A DNA stretch of 64,000 bases, from contig CALXOJ010000004.1 in assembly GCA_944390005.1 (NCBI GenBank), forward strand, positions 124,001-188,000, read 5' to 3'. The stretch is from an uncultured Spirochaetota bacterium (GTDB lineage Bacteria > Spirochaetota > Spirochaetia > JAFGXN01). The notes beneath the pieces were generated by a model. The model saw only the letters and a list, made by a program, of their open reading frames with translations, did no database searches and was not told where the DNA came from. Positions 43,381 through 56,223 of the stretch are shown here, piece by piece; position 1 is the stretch's first letter; every line of letters starts with the position of its first letter. The position numbers and the translations under genes are program-made.

Positions 43381-44824
43381 GAAGATGCCCGGTCGAATGT
43401 TCGCACTCTTCTTTCAAATCGTACATGAAATCCGATTCATCTTCATCACCGGACAATATTTTCGTGACCGACTCAAAGACTCTTAAGAACAGTGTTGTTT
43501 GGCGAATACGCTCGCTGAAAGAAGACGCATAAAATGAATCAATATACTCGACTTTTTCTGCTTCCAGAAAATAAGCCAAAATCACGGATACGGGTTTTCC
43601 CATATCCGCAAGGAGTTTCCAGGCGGTTTGAGTCGAATCCTGTGTAAAGCAGTTATCCAATCGAAATATCTGACCGATTTTCCATTCGATTGGTGTCTTC
43701 TCCGATACATCCAGACGAATTCGAACGGGCACGGACGCCACAACTCCGAACCGCTCTTTATTTCCCAGATAATAAATCGAAACAGCCGTCAGAATTTCAT
43801 AGACTAAAACGCCGTAGTGAAACGAATCGAGCTGAACTCCCTGAAGGCGGGGGGCGCACTTAGCGCTCCAATTCACGGCCAATTCGTGACACAATTTAAC
43901 CTGTTTAAAAATCTTTTCCTGGTCGCGGCGCGGTATTTCTTCCATGATTTGTGAAATACAGGAAGATAAAAAATATCCGTCAAAAATCATTTTATGATAA
44001 AAAAACGGTATATACTCTTTGTCGAGCCCCATTAACAGATTTTCGGCGTCGGAATCGGTTCTGCCAAAAGACAACGGGATAACGATATCGGCAAATTTGG
44101 TCATGTATTTGTCAAAAAAAGAACGCACCACCTCCTCCTTCTCCTCCTTTGCAGAAGTTCCGTAAAAAACGTTATAGATGCTGTGAGCCAGACGGGAAGC
44201 GTCGACGGCGGTTATCAGAATGATTTGCGTTTCGCCGACAATGTGGTGCAGGCGTTCCAAAACTTTCACGGCGTATTCGGGCAGGCAGCGATCCAGTTCG
44301 TCGACAATCAGCACCACCGGCCTCTTTTCGGACAAATCGGCTAATGCGGAATGTAATTTTCCGACAGCTGCCGTTAGCGGCAAACAGGTATCAATCTCTT
44401 TCGGAGAAAGAAATTGCCTTTCATGCTTTTTAACAAATTTCAGAATTTTAGCCGCCCCTTTAATTTGGCGAAGCCCGGTCAGATCGCCCATGAGTCCGAT
44501 AATCTCAATGAGATTGTCGATAAATTCTTTTTGATCATCTTTTTCGGATAAAATCCGATTTTCTTTCATTTGCTCCAAAAACACAGAAACCAGAGCCATC
44601 AGCGGTTCGTCGTAATAATCGCGTTCCCAGGCGTTGTAATGAAAAATAAGGGCGCGGGTTTCGAGCTGTTTTTCCAGCATTTGCAAAACATAGGTTTTGC
44701 CGCTTCCCCATTGACCGTCGATAGCCAGCGAATAACCGGCTTTATTGTCGATTTTGTTTTCAATGACCTGCCGAACCATTTCGACATAATCGCCCCGTTT
44801 GAGAACGTCGGGAGGAAGAACCAT
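43337..44824 (-). CDS. KAP-family P-loop NTPase
   Basis: A 495-residue KAP-type NTPase. Walker A DGQWGSGKT is at residues 36-44 and Walker B VVLIVDELDRCLP near 168-180, both in the KAP style. No clear transmembrane helices are inserted, unlike many KAP proteins. ATG 44824 lies 4 bp after the SIR2 gene stop, with AAGGAG nine bases before it, so the two are one unit. The last eight residues (SPKTQDIF) come from the minisatellite, so the C-terminus has been rewritten or truncated by the array. KAP NTPases occur in conflict systems, but this pairing is not one I can name. Confidence 0.85.
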   Translation of the reverse strand: MVLPPDVLKRGDYVEMVRQVIENKIDNKAGYSLAIDGQWGSGKTYVLQMLEKQLETRALIFHYNAWERDYYDEPLMALVSVFLEQMKENRILSEKDDQKEFIDNLIEIIGLMGDLTGLRQIKGAAKILKFVKKHERQFLSPKEIDTCLPLTAAVGKLHSALADLSEKRPVVLIVDELDRCLPEYAVKVLERLHHIVGETQIILITAVDASRLAHSIYNVFYGTSAKEEKEEVVRSFFDKYMTKFADIVIPLSFGRTDSDAENLLMGLDKEYIPFFYHKMIFDGYFLSSCISQIMEEIPRRDQEKIFKQVKLCHELAVNWSAKCAPRLQGVQLDSFHYGVLVYEILTAVSIYYLGNKERFGVVASVPVRIRLDVSEKTPIEWKIGQIFRLDNCFTQDSTQTAWKLLADMGKPVSVILAYFLEAEKVEYIDSFYASSFSERIRQTTLFLRVFESVTKILSGDEDESDFMYDLKEECEHSTGHLPKTSDISPKTQDIF

Positions 44825-44828
44825 ATAG

Positions 44829-47800
44829 CTACTCTCCTTTTGATAACGGATTCTCCTGAATCCAATATTCGATAGCATCACTGCTTTGATGGTATTTTTC
44901 CTTGAGAATTGCGGCCAGCTGTTTCAGCTGTGCTTTGACAAATAAAATATCGTAGCAGTACGGAACAGACAATTGAAATTTTCTCAAAATTGCCAGCGCC
45001 AAAGACAGGGTATATTCATTATTGAAAATACCGTGCCAGTATTCGTCATCACCGAAAGCATTAACAATAACTTCTATTACTGCCTCAAATTCACGATCAT
45101 CCTGAACATAAACTTTTGTCAGACCGGCATTAAAAACATACAAGTATTCCTTCGTAATATTCAGGGCTCGAAAATAACGAAACGATCTGATATAAGAAAT
45201 CTTGAACTTCTGTAAATTGGGGGTATAGAGCCATTCCAAACGGAGGAAATCTGCCAATTCGCTCCGAAGTGCTTCCCGAAATACTTCGCAAGTTTTTTCT
45301 ATCGAAGGGCTTTTCCGGCGCTCTTCTTCATTTGTTATATAATTTAAAGATGAATAATACGAATTGAAAAAAATAAGTCGATCATCCGAATCCCGTCCTA
45401 ACAAATCGGGATTTTCTTTGTAAAAATCATAGTATTTTAAATAAATCCGGGCAATCTCTTCCTTATCCCCAAAAGAGAGAAGTTCCGCAGTATGGAGTGC
45501 ATTGATATAATCGGATATCCGGTAATCGGAGGGAGAATGGAAGCGGGTCATTTCATGCTTTCTGACCGTATCCATCACCTTTTCCCTGACGGCTTCGGAT
45601 TTAAGTAAAATAACAAAATAAGGATCTCTTTGAGTAAAAATCATTTCAGGATAGGCTTGTTCCACCTTTTTTTGAATATCGTTTTTTAAATAAGGATATC
45701 CGTACAGACAAAGCTGCATTCTGTCTTTCACGTCCTGTTCCAGCAAGTCCCGAATTTCCTTTAAACCAAAAACCTGCCGAATTACGGAGTGCATATCTTC
45801 CTTTCTCAGCAACTCCTGATAATAATACAAAAATTCGGAATAAAAGATCTCACGTGTCTCTTTGGAGGCATCTTCCCGAAACCGACGCATAACCCATTGT
45901 AAAATAAAAGCAAACTGTTTTTTATTTTTGAGCCGCTCTATATAAACGGTAAACGGCAACATAGCACCCCATCTGTCCCCTAAAGATATCAGGTATCTGA
46001 TCTGATGGTCATCATCCGACGGGCTTTGAATTTCGTCAAAAAAAAAGTCGAAAAACGGTTCCCCGGTTCGGGGATCCGTATATTTCGACATTTCTGCCAG
46101 TAAAAAAAGATAGATATATATAATCTCTCCGGATTTTAATTTTTGTTTGAGAATGTCAAAAGCTGCACTAAAAATGTGCGCAATCGTTTTTTCCGGTAAA
46201 AACCTCATGATTTTCGACAAAACAAGACGTAAATAGCCTTCATTTGAATCATACCCAAACGCCGAAAGAGAATAAGCAAAAAGTTTTACCAAATGATAGG
46301 ATGATTCGGCAAGTCCGGGAATCATTTCGATTACTTTTTTATTTCGTATTAACCCGAACACCGGCTGCCCCGTATACTCGCAAAAATTAAGGTGCCGCAC
46401 CGCATAAAAATACTCTTTATTCGGATCGACCATCATCGGAATAGTCACCTCATATCTTACCGACTCGTTAAAAGATAACGACTCGGAGGTATGGTGCCGA
46501 AACGCATCGAGAAAATCGGAGGGATTTTTAATTTTTCTATCGGGGGAAATAGTCTCGCTTATCCGATACCCCGGATTGGAAAGTCCGCCATTCAATGTTT
46601 TTTTATAGTAATTGATATTGGCAGCAACAAAATGTTTCAGTTGCGGGGTGTCTTTATCGCACGCTTTCTCTGCCGCTTCCGCCAACGCACGAATCTCTTC
46701 TTTTTGCTCCCGATTTTGATACCTTAAAGATTCGAAAAGATTCAAAAGCGTCATTTTTCGTAAAATAAAAAGCGCGTTCGGCTTTTCTCTTTTTTCGGGA
46801 TGCCATTGCATCAAAAGTGTTTTGAGTTCCGTATAACGCAAACGATCTATACAGTTCAACGCTTTTTGATAAAAAACAATCTCTTCCAGATTTGCGGATT
46901 TACCTTCGTTCTCGCAAAAAAGGTCAAACTCCTTTTGCCGCTCTGTTTCCCGATAATACTTCAGAATCAGCTCCGAAAAAACAAAGGCGTCCGTTTTTAT
47001 CAAATCCTTTTCCCGAAATTTCAGAACAATCTTTTCGACTGTTTCGACGGAATAAAGATCTGTCAGAGAATAATAATTGCTCAAAAGCCAACGGTATAAG
47101 AAAATGTAGTGAACCTCTGTCCAATTCTCAATATCGCCCGCCATTTCCTGAACCTTGGATATTAAAAATCGGGGAATCACCAGATTGTAGTAAGAAAAAA
47201 GCTCGATACTGTTATATTTTTCCATATCGGAAAGAGATAATTTTCCGTTTGAAAAATCAATTTCTCTGATAATACGAAAATCAGTCTGATCAAAATTATC
47301 TGTCAGTAATTTTGTATTTTTAAGACGGGCGATTTCTTCAAAAATGAACTCGTTTAAAGAGAAATAAGTTAATTCTTTATGGTTATTGTTCTTACCGTGA
47401 CTGTCGGGCAGCTCATGGTCTGCGTTCAGCAAACGATAGTAATCGCGTACTTTGAGTCTGATAATGTTGTTGTTGCGGTAAAATTGATTTAAGGCTCTTT
47501 CATATTCACTGTCCGACGGTTTCGGATCAAAGGGGCACACATCGAAAAGAAAAATCGGATTGGGATATTCCGTATTTCCGCCTTTGGTCATCGTTCTCTT
47601 TAATTCTTTTATCCAATAAAGGAAATTGGGATCCCGACCGGAAAACCCCATCAGGCAAAACGGCAGTTCAAGGATTTTTGTCTGCATAAAATTGAAAAAG
47701 GATGCATGTTCGGTTTTGTAATTGTCGAAATCCGACTGTGTCGCAATATACAAACAGGAATCGCAATCATCAAAACTGTATTCGTTTTTATCGACTTGCT

Positions 47801-48422
47801 CTTTTGTCCGAATCGATCCGTTCAATTTTACAATCCGACGATCCTTCCGACACCGTAAATCCTTCGCTCTTTGAACAGGATAATAACCATTTTCCGCCGG
47901 ATTTCTTTCCAGTAAATCATCCCAATTGGTTGTCATGACATCGACCCATCCCAACTCCAAAAGTCTTTGATGTAAGGAAAGATTATCCGTATTTTTATCG
48001 ATACGGGAAAACTGATTTTCTATATAAATATCCAGCGCCTCCCGCATACCGCCTTTTGCCTTTACATATTCTTGGGCAACAACCGTTTCACCCTTTTGTA
48101 GTATTTCTTTCTCGATATTTTCCTCATCGCATTTCGGATACAGTTCTTTGTAAGCGTTTGTTAAAAGTGCTGCCCAGTTTTGATAACAGGCTTCTTTCTT
48201 TTGCTGTTTTCCCTCATTGGCATTTAAACTGAAGCCGGCACCCACCATCACGGATATTCCGCCTTCCGTCAGTTTTTGGGCAATATAGTTGAGACACATT
48301 TCGAATTTCAGACGCTCATTCGATTCGTGATAATACTTTTCATATTCAAACAGATTCGGCGAAGCGACAATTTTCTGCCGACCGGAGTCAATTTGTTTAT
48401 CGGACACTTCTTCTTCCCTCAC
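44829..48422 (-). CDS. SIR2-domain defence-type protein with helical C-terminus
   Basis: A 1197-residue protein with an N-terminal SIR2 NAD-binding domain and a long helical, TPR-like remainder. Visible are GAGFSLNA at residues 61-68, TTNWDDLLE at 164-172, KLNGSI at 199-204 and GFSGRDPNF near 268. The third motif has Asn201 where catalytically active SIR2 proteins usually have His (LHG), which could mean altered or lost NADase activity. SIR2 effectors in anti-phage systems destroy NAD to stop infection. The ATG overlaps the hsdS stop (ATGA), and a KAP NTPase gene follows. I do not see a STAND NTPase within this protein. Confidence 0.85.
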   Translation of the reverse strand: MREEEVSDKQIDSGRQKIVASPNLFEYEKYYHESNERLKFEMCLNYIAQKLTEGGISVMVGAGFSLNANEGKQQKKEACYQNWAALLTNAYKELYPKCDEENIEKEILQKGETVVAQEYVKAKGGMREALDIYIENQFSRIDKNTDNLSLHQRLLELGWVDVMTTNWDDLLERNPAENGYYPVQRAKDLRCRKDRRIVKLNGSIRTKEQVDKNEYSFDDCDSCLYIATQSDFDNYKTEHASFFNFMQTKILELPFCLMGFSGRDPNFLYWIKELKRTMTKGGNTEYPNPIFLFDVCPFDPKPSDSEYERALNQFYRNNNIIRLKVRDYYRLLNADHELPDSHGKNNNHKELTYFSLNEFIFEEIARLKNTKLLTDNFDQTDFRIIREIDFSNGKLSLSDMEKYNSIELFSYYNLVIPRFLISKVQEMAGDIENWTEVHYIFLYRWLLSNYYSLTDLYSVETVEKIVLKFREKDLIKTDAFVFSELILKYYRETERQKEFDLFCENEGKSANLEEIVFYQKALNCIDRLRYTELKTLLMQWHPEKREKPNALFILRKMTLLNLFESLRYQNREQKEEIRALAEAAEKACDKDTPQLKHFVAANINYYKKTLNGGLSNPGYRISETISPDRKIKNPSDFLDAFRHHTSESLSFNESVRYEVTIPMMVDPNKEYFYAVRHLNFCEYTGQPVFGLIRNKKVIEMIPGLAESSYHLVKLFAYSLSAFGYDSNEGYLRLVLSKIMRFLPEKTIAHIFSAAFDILKQKLKSGEIIYIYLFLLAEMSKYTDPRTGEPFFDFFFDEIQSPSDDDHQIRYLISLGDRWGAMLPFTVYIERLKNKKQFAFILQWVMRRFREDASKETREIFYSEFLYYYQELLRKEDMHSVIRQVFGLKEIRDLLEQDVKDRMQLCLYGYPYLKNDIQKKVEQAYPEMIFTQRDPYFVILLKSEAVREKVMDTVRKHEMTRFHSPSDYRISDYINALHTAELLSFGDKEEIARIYLKYYDFYKENPDLLGRDSDDRLIFFNSYYSSLNYITNEEERRKSPSIEKTCEVFREALRSELADFLRLEWLYTPNLQKFKISYIRSFRYFRALNITKEYLYVFNAGLTKVYVQDDREFEAVIEVIVNAFGDDEYWHGIFNNEYTLSLALAILRKFQLSVPYCYDILFVKAQLKQLAAILKEKYHQSSDAIEYWIQENPLSKGE

Positions 48423-49888
48423 CCCTCAACCGCTTTTTCGATAATATCAAGGATACCAAAAATCTGCTCTGTCTTTTCCACAATCCGCTTTTGTTCGGCA
48501 AGAGGCGGAAGGGGGAAAAGTAGCTCTCTAAACGAGTTCAAACCAACAAATCTTTGTACTCCACCACGTGCATTTTTCCCCAAAATATCCTGCATATAGT
48601 AAAAGAAATAATAGACATATTTCATATTGGTATATTCTAGTGCATATCGCTTTAGTAAGAGAACATTTTTTATACTGAAATTTCTGTCTTTTTTGACAAT
48701 GACAGGATTCCCTATACTTCCTATCATTGCCATCAAAATATCTCCATCTTCAACAAAAGACCTTTCTGAAAACTTTCTATGATCACTTTCTGAAATATAA
48801 GAACATGTTGAAAAATCAATTTCACCATTTCTAAGATTTTTTGCAGTTACAAAAGGAATACCTTGACTGTAATATTTAGGAGAATCATGTGTTCCATCTC
48901 TTACATCCAAATAGCTCCCCAATCTCACCCACTTCCACCCGGCGGGAATATCAAAAGGTATTTCCTCTTCCGTAATTTCCGGCAGGGGCTTCTCTTTTTT
49001 GAGTTTTCCCCCCGCAATCAGGCGCTGTTTTTCTTCTCTGACGCGCGCTAACAGTTCAGCCGCGCTGCCGTCTTCGGGACGCTGTTCTGTCAGCTTGCCC
49101 CGTACCGCCAAATCCAGCACCCGGCTTTTGGTGTGACGTACCGCGGTTTTTAACGCCAGCCGTTTTTCTTCGATAATGTCTGCCTGTTTGAAAATCGCTT
49201 CAATCTTTTCCACAATCCGTTTCTGTTCGGCAAGGGGTGGAAGGGGAAATAATGTATTCGCAACATAATCTCTGCTAATTCTTTGTTGTCCCACAGCTCC
49301 AGAGAAACAGGCAATCCCATTTTTTATAAAACTTTCTGTTTTGACAAACCAAAAAAGAAAGGTGTCTGATAAAATATCATGAATTGGACGTAAAATATGT
49401 AATTCTGTTGTACCCGCACCAAAACCATTTACAAGATTCTTAAAAAGCACAGATTTTTTGTTTTCAAAACAAGGTGTTATTTTCGCTATACCTACATCAT
49501 TATCTGCAAAAACAGTAAATCCGGATTTAACGGAATCCCATTGTCTGATTTCGTATGTAAAGTTTCTTGAAAAACCCGGACTGATACAAGCCATAGGAAC
49601 AAAGGAAATATCAATATTTTTTTCTATATTATTTCTTGGATTTATATCACATATCTCCCCCAACCTGCACCACTCCCAACTGGCGGGGATATTAAAGGGC
49701 TTTTCGTCTTCTGTTATTTCAGGCAGTTTTTTTTCTTTTTTTATTTTTCCTTCGGCAATCAGGCGCTGCTTTTCTTCTCTGACACGCCCTAACAGTTCAG
49801 CCGCGCTGCCGTCTTCGGGACGTTGTTCCGTCAGCTTGCCCCGTACCGCCAGATCGAGGATTTTTGATTTCAGGTGGGCAATCTTCAT
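48419..49888 (-). CDS. hsdS: type I restriction-modification specificity subunit
   Basis: A 489-residue HsdS with two target-recognition domains (about residues 70-190 and 310-430), each followed by a conserved helix (FPLPPLAEQKRIVEKIE at about 217-233 and again near 456-472). Each half begins with the same conserved block containing LDLAVRGKLTEQRPEDGS. It determines the DNA sequence recognised by the HsdM/HsdR complex. Start ATG 49888 overlaps the fic stop and the stop overlaps the SIR2 ATG, both as ATGA. Confidence 0.93.
   Translation of the reverse strand: MKIAHLKSKILDLAVRGKLTEQRPEDGSAAELLGRVREEKQRLIAEGKIKKEKKLPEITEDEKPFNIPASWEWCRLGEICDINPRNNIEKNIDISFVPMACISPGFSRNFTYEIRQWDSVKSGFTVFADNDVGIAKITPCFENKKSVLFKNLVNGFGAGTTELHILRPIHDILSDTFLFWFVKTESFIKNGIACFSGAVGQQRISRDYVANTLFPLPPLAEQKRIVEKIEAIFKQADIIEEKRLALKTAVRHTKSRVLDLAVRGKLTEQRPEDGSAAELLARVREEKQRLIAGGKLKKEKPLPEITEEEIPFDIPAGWKWVRLGSYLDVRDGTHDSPKYYSQGIPFVTAKNLRNGEIDFSTCSYISESDHRKFSERSFVEDGDILMAMIGSIGNPVIVKKDRNFSIKNVLLLKRYALEYTNMKYVYYFFYYMQDILGKNARGGVQRFVGLNSFRELLFPLPPLAEQKRIVEKTEQIFGILDIIEKAVEG
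49014..49110 (-). repeat. direct repeat within hsdS, copy 2
   Basis: 97 bp encoding the second conserved block of HsdS. It matches 49755-49851 with about five substitutions; the copies are 741 bp apart, a multiple of three, so recombination between them would delete one recognition domain in frame. Confidence 0.85.
49755..49851 (-). repeat. direct repeat within hsdS, copy 1
   Basis: 97-bp partner of 49014-49110, encoding the first conserved block of HsdS near the N-terminus. Confidence 0.85.
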
Positions 49889-50808
49889 CGGCTGCTGTCC
49901 TCTTCTTCGTAATAGTAGGAATAATCGATTCCTTTCATAAACATTTCCCGGTCGTCGATTTTATCGGTTAACGCCTCAAACAGCAGTTTTTTGATGAATG
50001 CCGCATCGGCAACACTTTCGCTCATGGCGTTCAGATAGTCGTTTTTATTGATCCGGCTCCAATCGATACATCGATTCAAAGAATGCTTTAACATTAAATC
50101 GAGCCAGATACGGGTTGCTCTGCCGTTTCCTTCCATAAAAGGATGGGCAACATTCATTTCCACATATTTATCCGCTATCTGTTCAAAAGTCTCTTCGGGC
50201 ATCCTTTCGATTTGTTCCAGAGTGGCACCGAGAAACTCCGCAGAGGCAAAATGAAAACCGCCTTTGGAAATATTGCGGGTGCGCAGGGAACCGGCAAAGT
50301 CGTAAAGTCCTCCAAAAAGGTATGCGTGTATCTGTTGTAACGATTTGACGGTTCCCGGCTTCAGTGTTTGAAGGATACCGCTTTCAAAAAGCTGATACGC
50401 CTTTTTTTTGCTTTGTCCGTCAACGGTATTATCGCTGTAGAGAAACCAATCCAAAAAGGCGGCTGCTTTTTCGTTCGGAATGGATTTTGCCACGGTAATC
50501 ACTTCGCGGCTGTCCAAAACATCACTGCTGTATTTTTTTCCGTCGGCAGCGGTGATTTTCAGTTTGTGAGTGCTGCTCACGAACTGAACGCCCTGTAATT
50601 TCAGTTTTCGCTTCAGCCACCGCCAGTAGTTACCGGCTTTGGTGTAGTCCGCTTCGTTGTTCACGGCTCCGATAATATCTGTTGCCGAAAACCACCATTT
50701 GCTGTTTTGTTCATCCCAAAAGGCACGGACTTCATGGTCATTGAAAAAGCGGATGGAAATTTTCCGGGAAGAATCAACAGAATTGTCATCTTTCACCTGA
50801 ATGCTCAT
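49885..50808 (-). CDS. Fic/DOC-family protein in the type I R-M operon
   Basis: A 307-residue protein. The Fic core carries HPFMEGNGR at residues 222-230, a full HPFx[D/E]GNGR motif, so it could transfer AMP to a target protein. The first about 120 residues (FFNDHEVRAFWDEQNSKWWF, SATDIIGAV) resemble the Bro-N/RhuM-like DNA-binding module, giving a Bro-N-Fic fusion. No obvious inhibitory (S/T)xxxE(G/N) helix is recognised by eye. It lies directly between hsdM and hsdS, with 0-bp gap and ATGA overlap, so it is made with the R-M enzyme. Confidence 0.85.
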   Translation of the reverse strand: MSIQVKDDNSVDSSRKISIRFFNDHEVRAFWDEQNSKWWFSATDIIGAVNNEADYTKAGNYWRWLKRKLKLQGVQFVSSTHKLKITAADGKKYSSDVLDSREVITVAKSIPNEKAAAFLDWFLYSDNTVDGQSKKKAYQLFESGILQTLKPGTVKSLQQIHAYLFGGLYDFAGSLRTRNISKGGFHFASAEFLGATLEQIERMPEETFEQIADKYVEMNVAHPFMEGNGRATRIWLDLMLKHSLNRCIDWSRINKNDYLNAMSESVADAAFIKKLLFEALTDKIDDREMFMKGIDYSYYYEEEDSSR

Positions 50809-55156
<4,348 letters not shown>

Positions 55157-55310
55157 CACTATTTTTCCGCTGACAGGAAAAGTATACACTATTTTCCGGG
55201 TTTTATCTATGATAAAATTTGATGAAAATTACAAGAACCAAAACGGCAACTCTCTTCATTAAATGAAGATTAAAAATGAAATTTTTATGAAATATTTTAA
55301 AAAAAATCAT

Positions 55311-55343
55311 TACCACACTACACATAGTGTGGTATAGTATAAT
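55311..55343 (+). promoter_or_regulatory. operator-like palindrome and promoter of the HU-like gene
   Basis: A near-perfect palindrome with 10-bp arms (TACCACACTA at 55311-55320, its complement at 55325-55334) overlaps the position where the -35 should lie; a TATAAT follows at 55338-55343. No good -35 exists, so a bound protein may control or help initiation. The 291 bp between hsdR and the HU-like gene also carries CTATAGCTATAG (55413-55424) and a very AT-rich stretch. Confidence 0.55.
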
Positions 55344-55447
55344 ATCGTGCTTTTCGACGCTTGCGCGCACATTCGCCGAAAGCAAAAATCTATTTTTACG
55401 GAGGGATAAAACTATAGCTATAGCAAACTAACCTCAAAGGAGTTCTC

Positions 55448-55825
55448 ATGAACTACAAAATTATGTCCAAGAAGAATCCGCTGAATCAGGCGGATCCCGA
55501 GAAGTTCTACCCGTACCCGAAGTGGTCATCGGAAATGAACTTAAGAAGAATCGCCGAGCAGATTGCCCGACATTGCACACTGACACCGGCCGACGTAACG
55601 GCTGTATTGGAGGCGCTGCTTTCCGAATTGCCCGATTTGCTGATGAGCGGTCATATCGTTCGTCTGGGAGACTTCGGAATCCTCAAACTTTCCTTTAAAG
55701 GCGAAGGTCGCGGAACGGCGGAAGATGTGACGGCAAAGGAAATCAAAAATCCGCGTATTCTGTTTCTTCCCGGTGTCGAATTCAAGCAGAGGCTTCAAAA
55801 AACGGATTATAAGAAATTTGAGTAA
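55448..55825 (+). CDS. HU-like (HU_rel type) DNA-binding protein
   Basis: A 125-residue basic protein of the HU/IHF-related (histone-like) group. Residues 1-30 are an unusual Tyr/Pro/Lys-rich tail (EKFYPYPKWSSEMNLRR); the rest follows the HU fold with helices IAEQIARHCTLTPADVTAVLEALLSELPDLLMSG and GHIVRLGDFGILKLSFKGEG, the beta arms that bend DNA. AAAGGAG lies before the ATG. It is the only plus-strand gene of the right half besides the beta-lactamase remnant. It could be an architectural protein of a mobile island. Confidence 0.85.
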   Translation: MNYKIMSKKNPLNQADPEKFYPYPKWSSEMNLRRIAEQIARHCTLTPADVTAVLEALLSELPDLLMSGHIVRLGDFGILKLSFKGEGRGTAEDVTAKEIKNPRILFLPGVEFKQRLQKTDYKKFE

Positions 55826-56181
55826 TGTATTTAAAATAAGCTGACTTGACTTAAAAAGATTATAACGAACGAAACACAGACTATATAGTGCTGTGTAGAG
55901 AATGTAACGAACGAACAGCCGGTAACGGCTTTAGATTTTAGGAATCGGGATTTCCCTAAGTGAATCCCCCTATAAAAACGAGATATGTATTAATTGATGT
56001 GGACTTACCCTAGCGGTAGTCAGTATGAGCAATGTCGCTTTGCGGATAATGTGACGTGACGATTGATACGATATGATAACGAGCAGGCGTTTCGACGCCT
56101 CGGATATAACTTAATGAGAAGCGGTGCCGGCTTCGGCCGGCAAACCGCACTAATCGATTTTTATTTATTTGATTCTATTAA
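55826..56181. other. gene-free, hairpin-rich stretch with a repeated motif
   Basis: Between the HU-like gene and the hamB terminator no coding frame is credible. The motif TAACGAACGAA occurs twice (about 55863 and 55910). Small hairpins include ACACAG...CTGTGT (55873-55894), AGCCG-GTA-ACGGCT (55919-55932), AGGCGT-TTCG-ACGCCT (56084-56099) and a larger one whose GCGGT...ACCGC base carries a GCCGG...CCGGC tip at about 56121-56149, followed by a T-rich run. This could be a structured RNA read on the plus strand and ending there, or the long 3' end of the HU mRNA. Confidence 0.5.
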
Positions 56182-56212
56182 AAAAACCTCCCGTCCCTGA
56201 CGGGAGGTTTTT
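56182..56212. terminator. strong terminator downstream of hamB
   Basis: A 13-bp perfect stem (AAAAACCTCCCGT at 56182-56194, complement at 56200-56212) with a 5-base loop and T runs on both sides; it ends the minus-strand Hachiman operon and may also stop plus-strand transcripts. Confidence 0.9.
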
Positions 56213-56223
56213 CAGATCAAAAA

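Noticed and set aside
44829-48422. Avs-type STAND protein
   Set aside because: Beyond the SIR2 domain I find no P-loop NTPase motif in this protein; the NTPase is the separate KAP gene.
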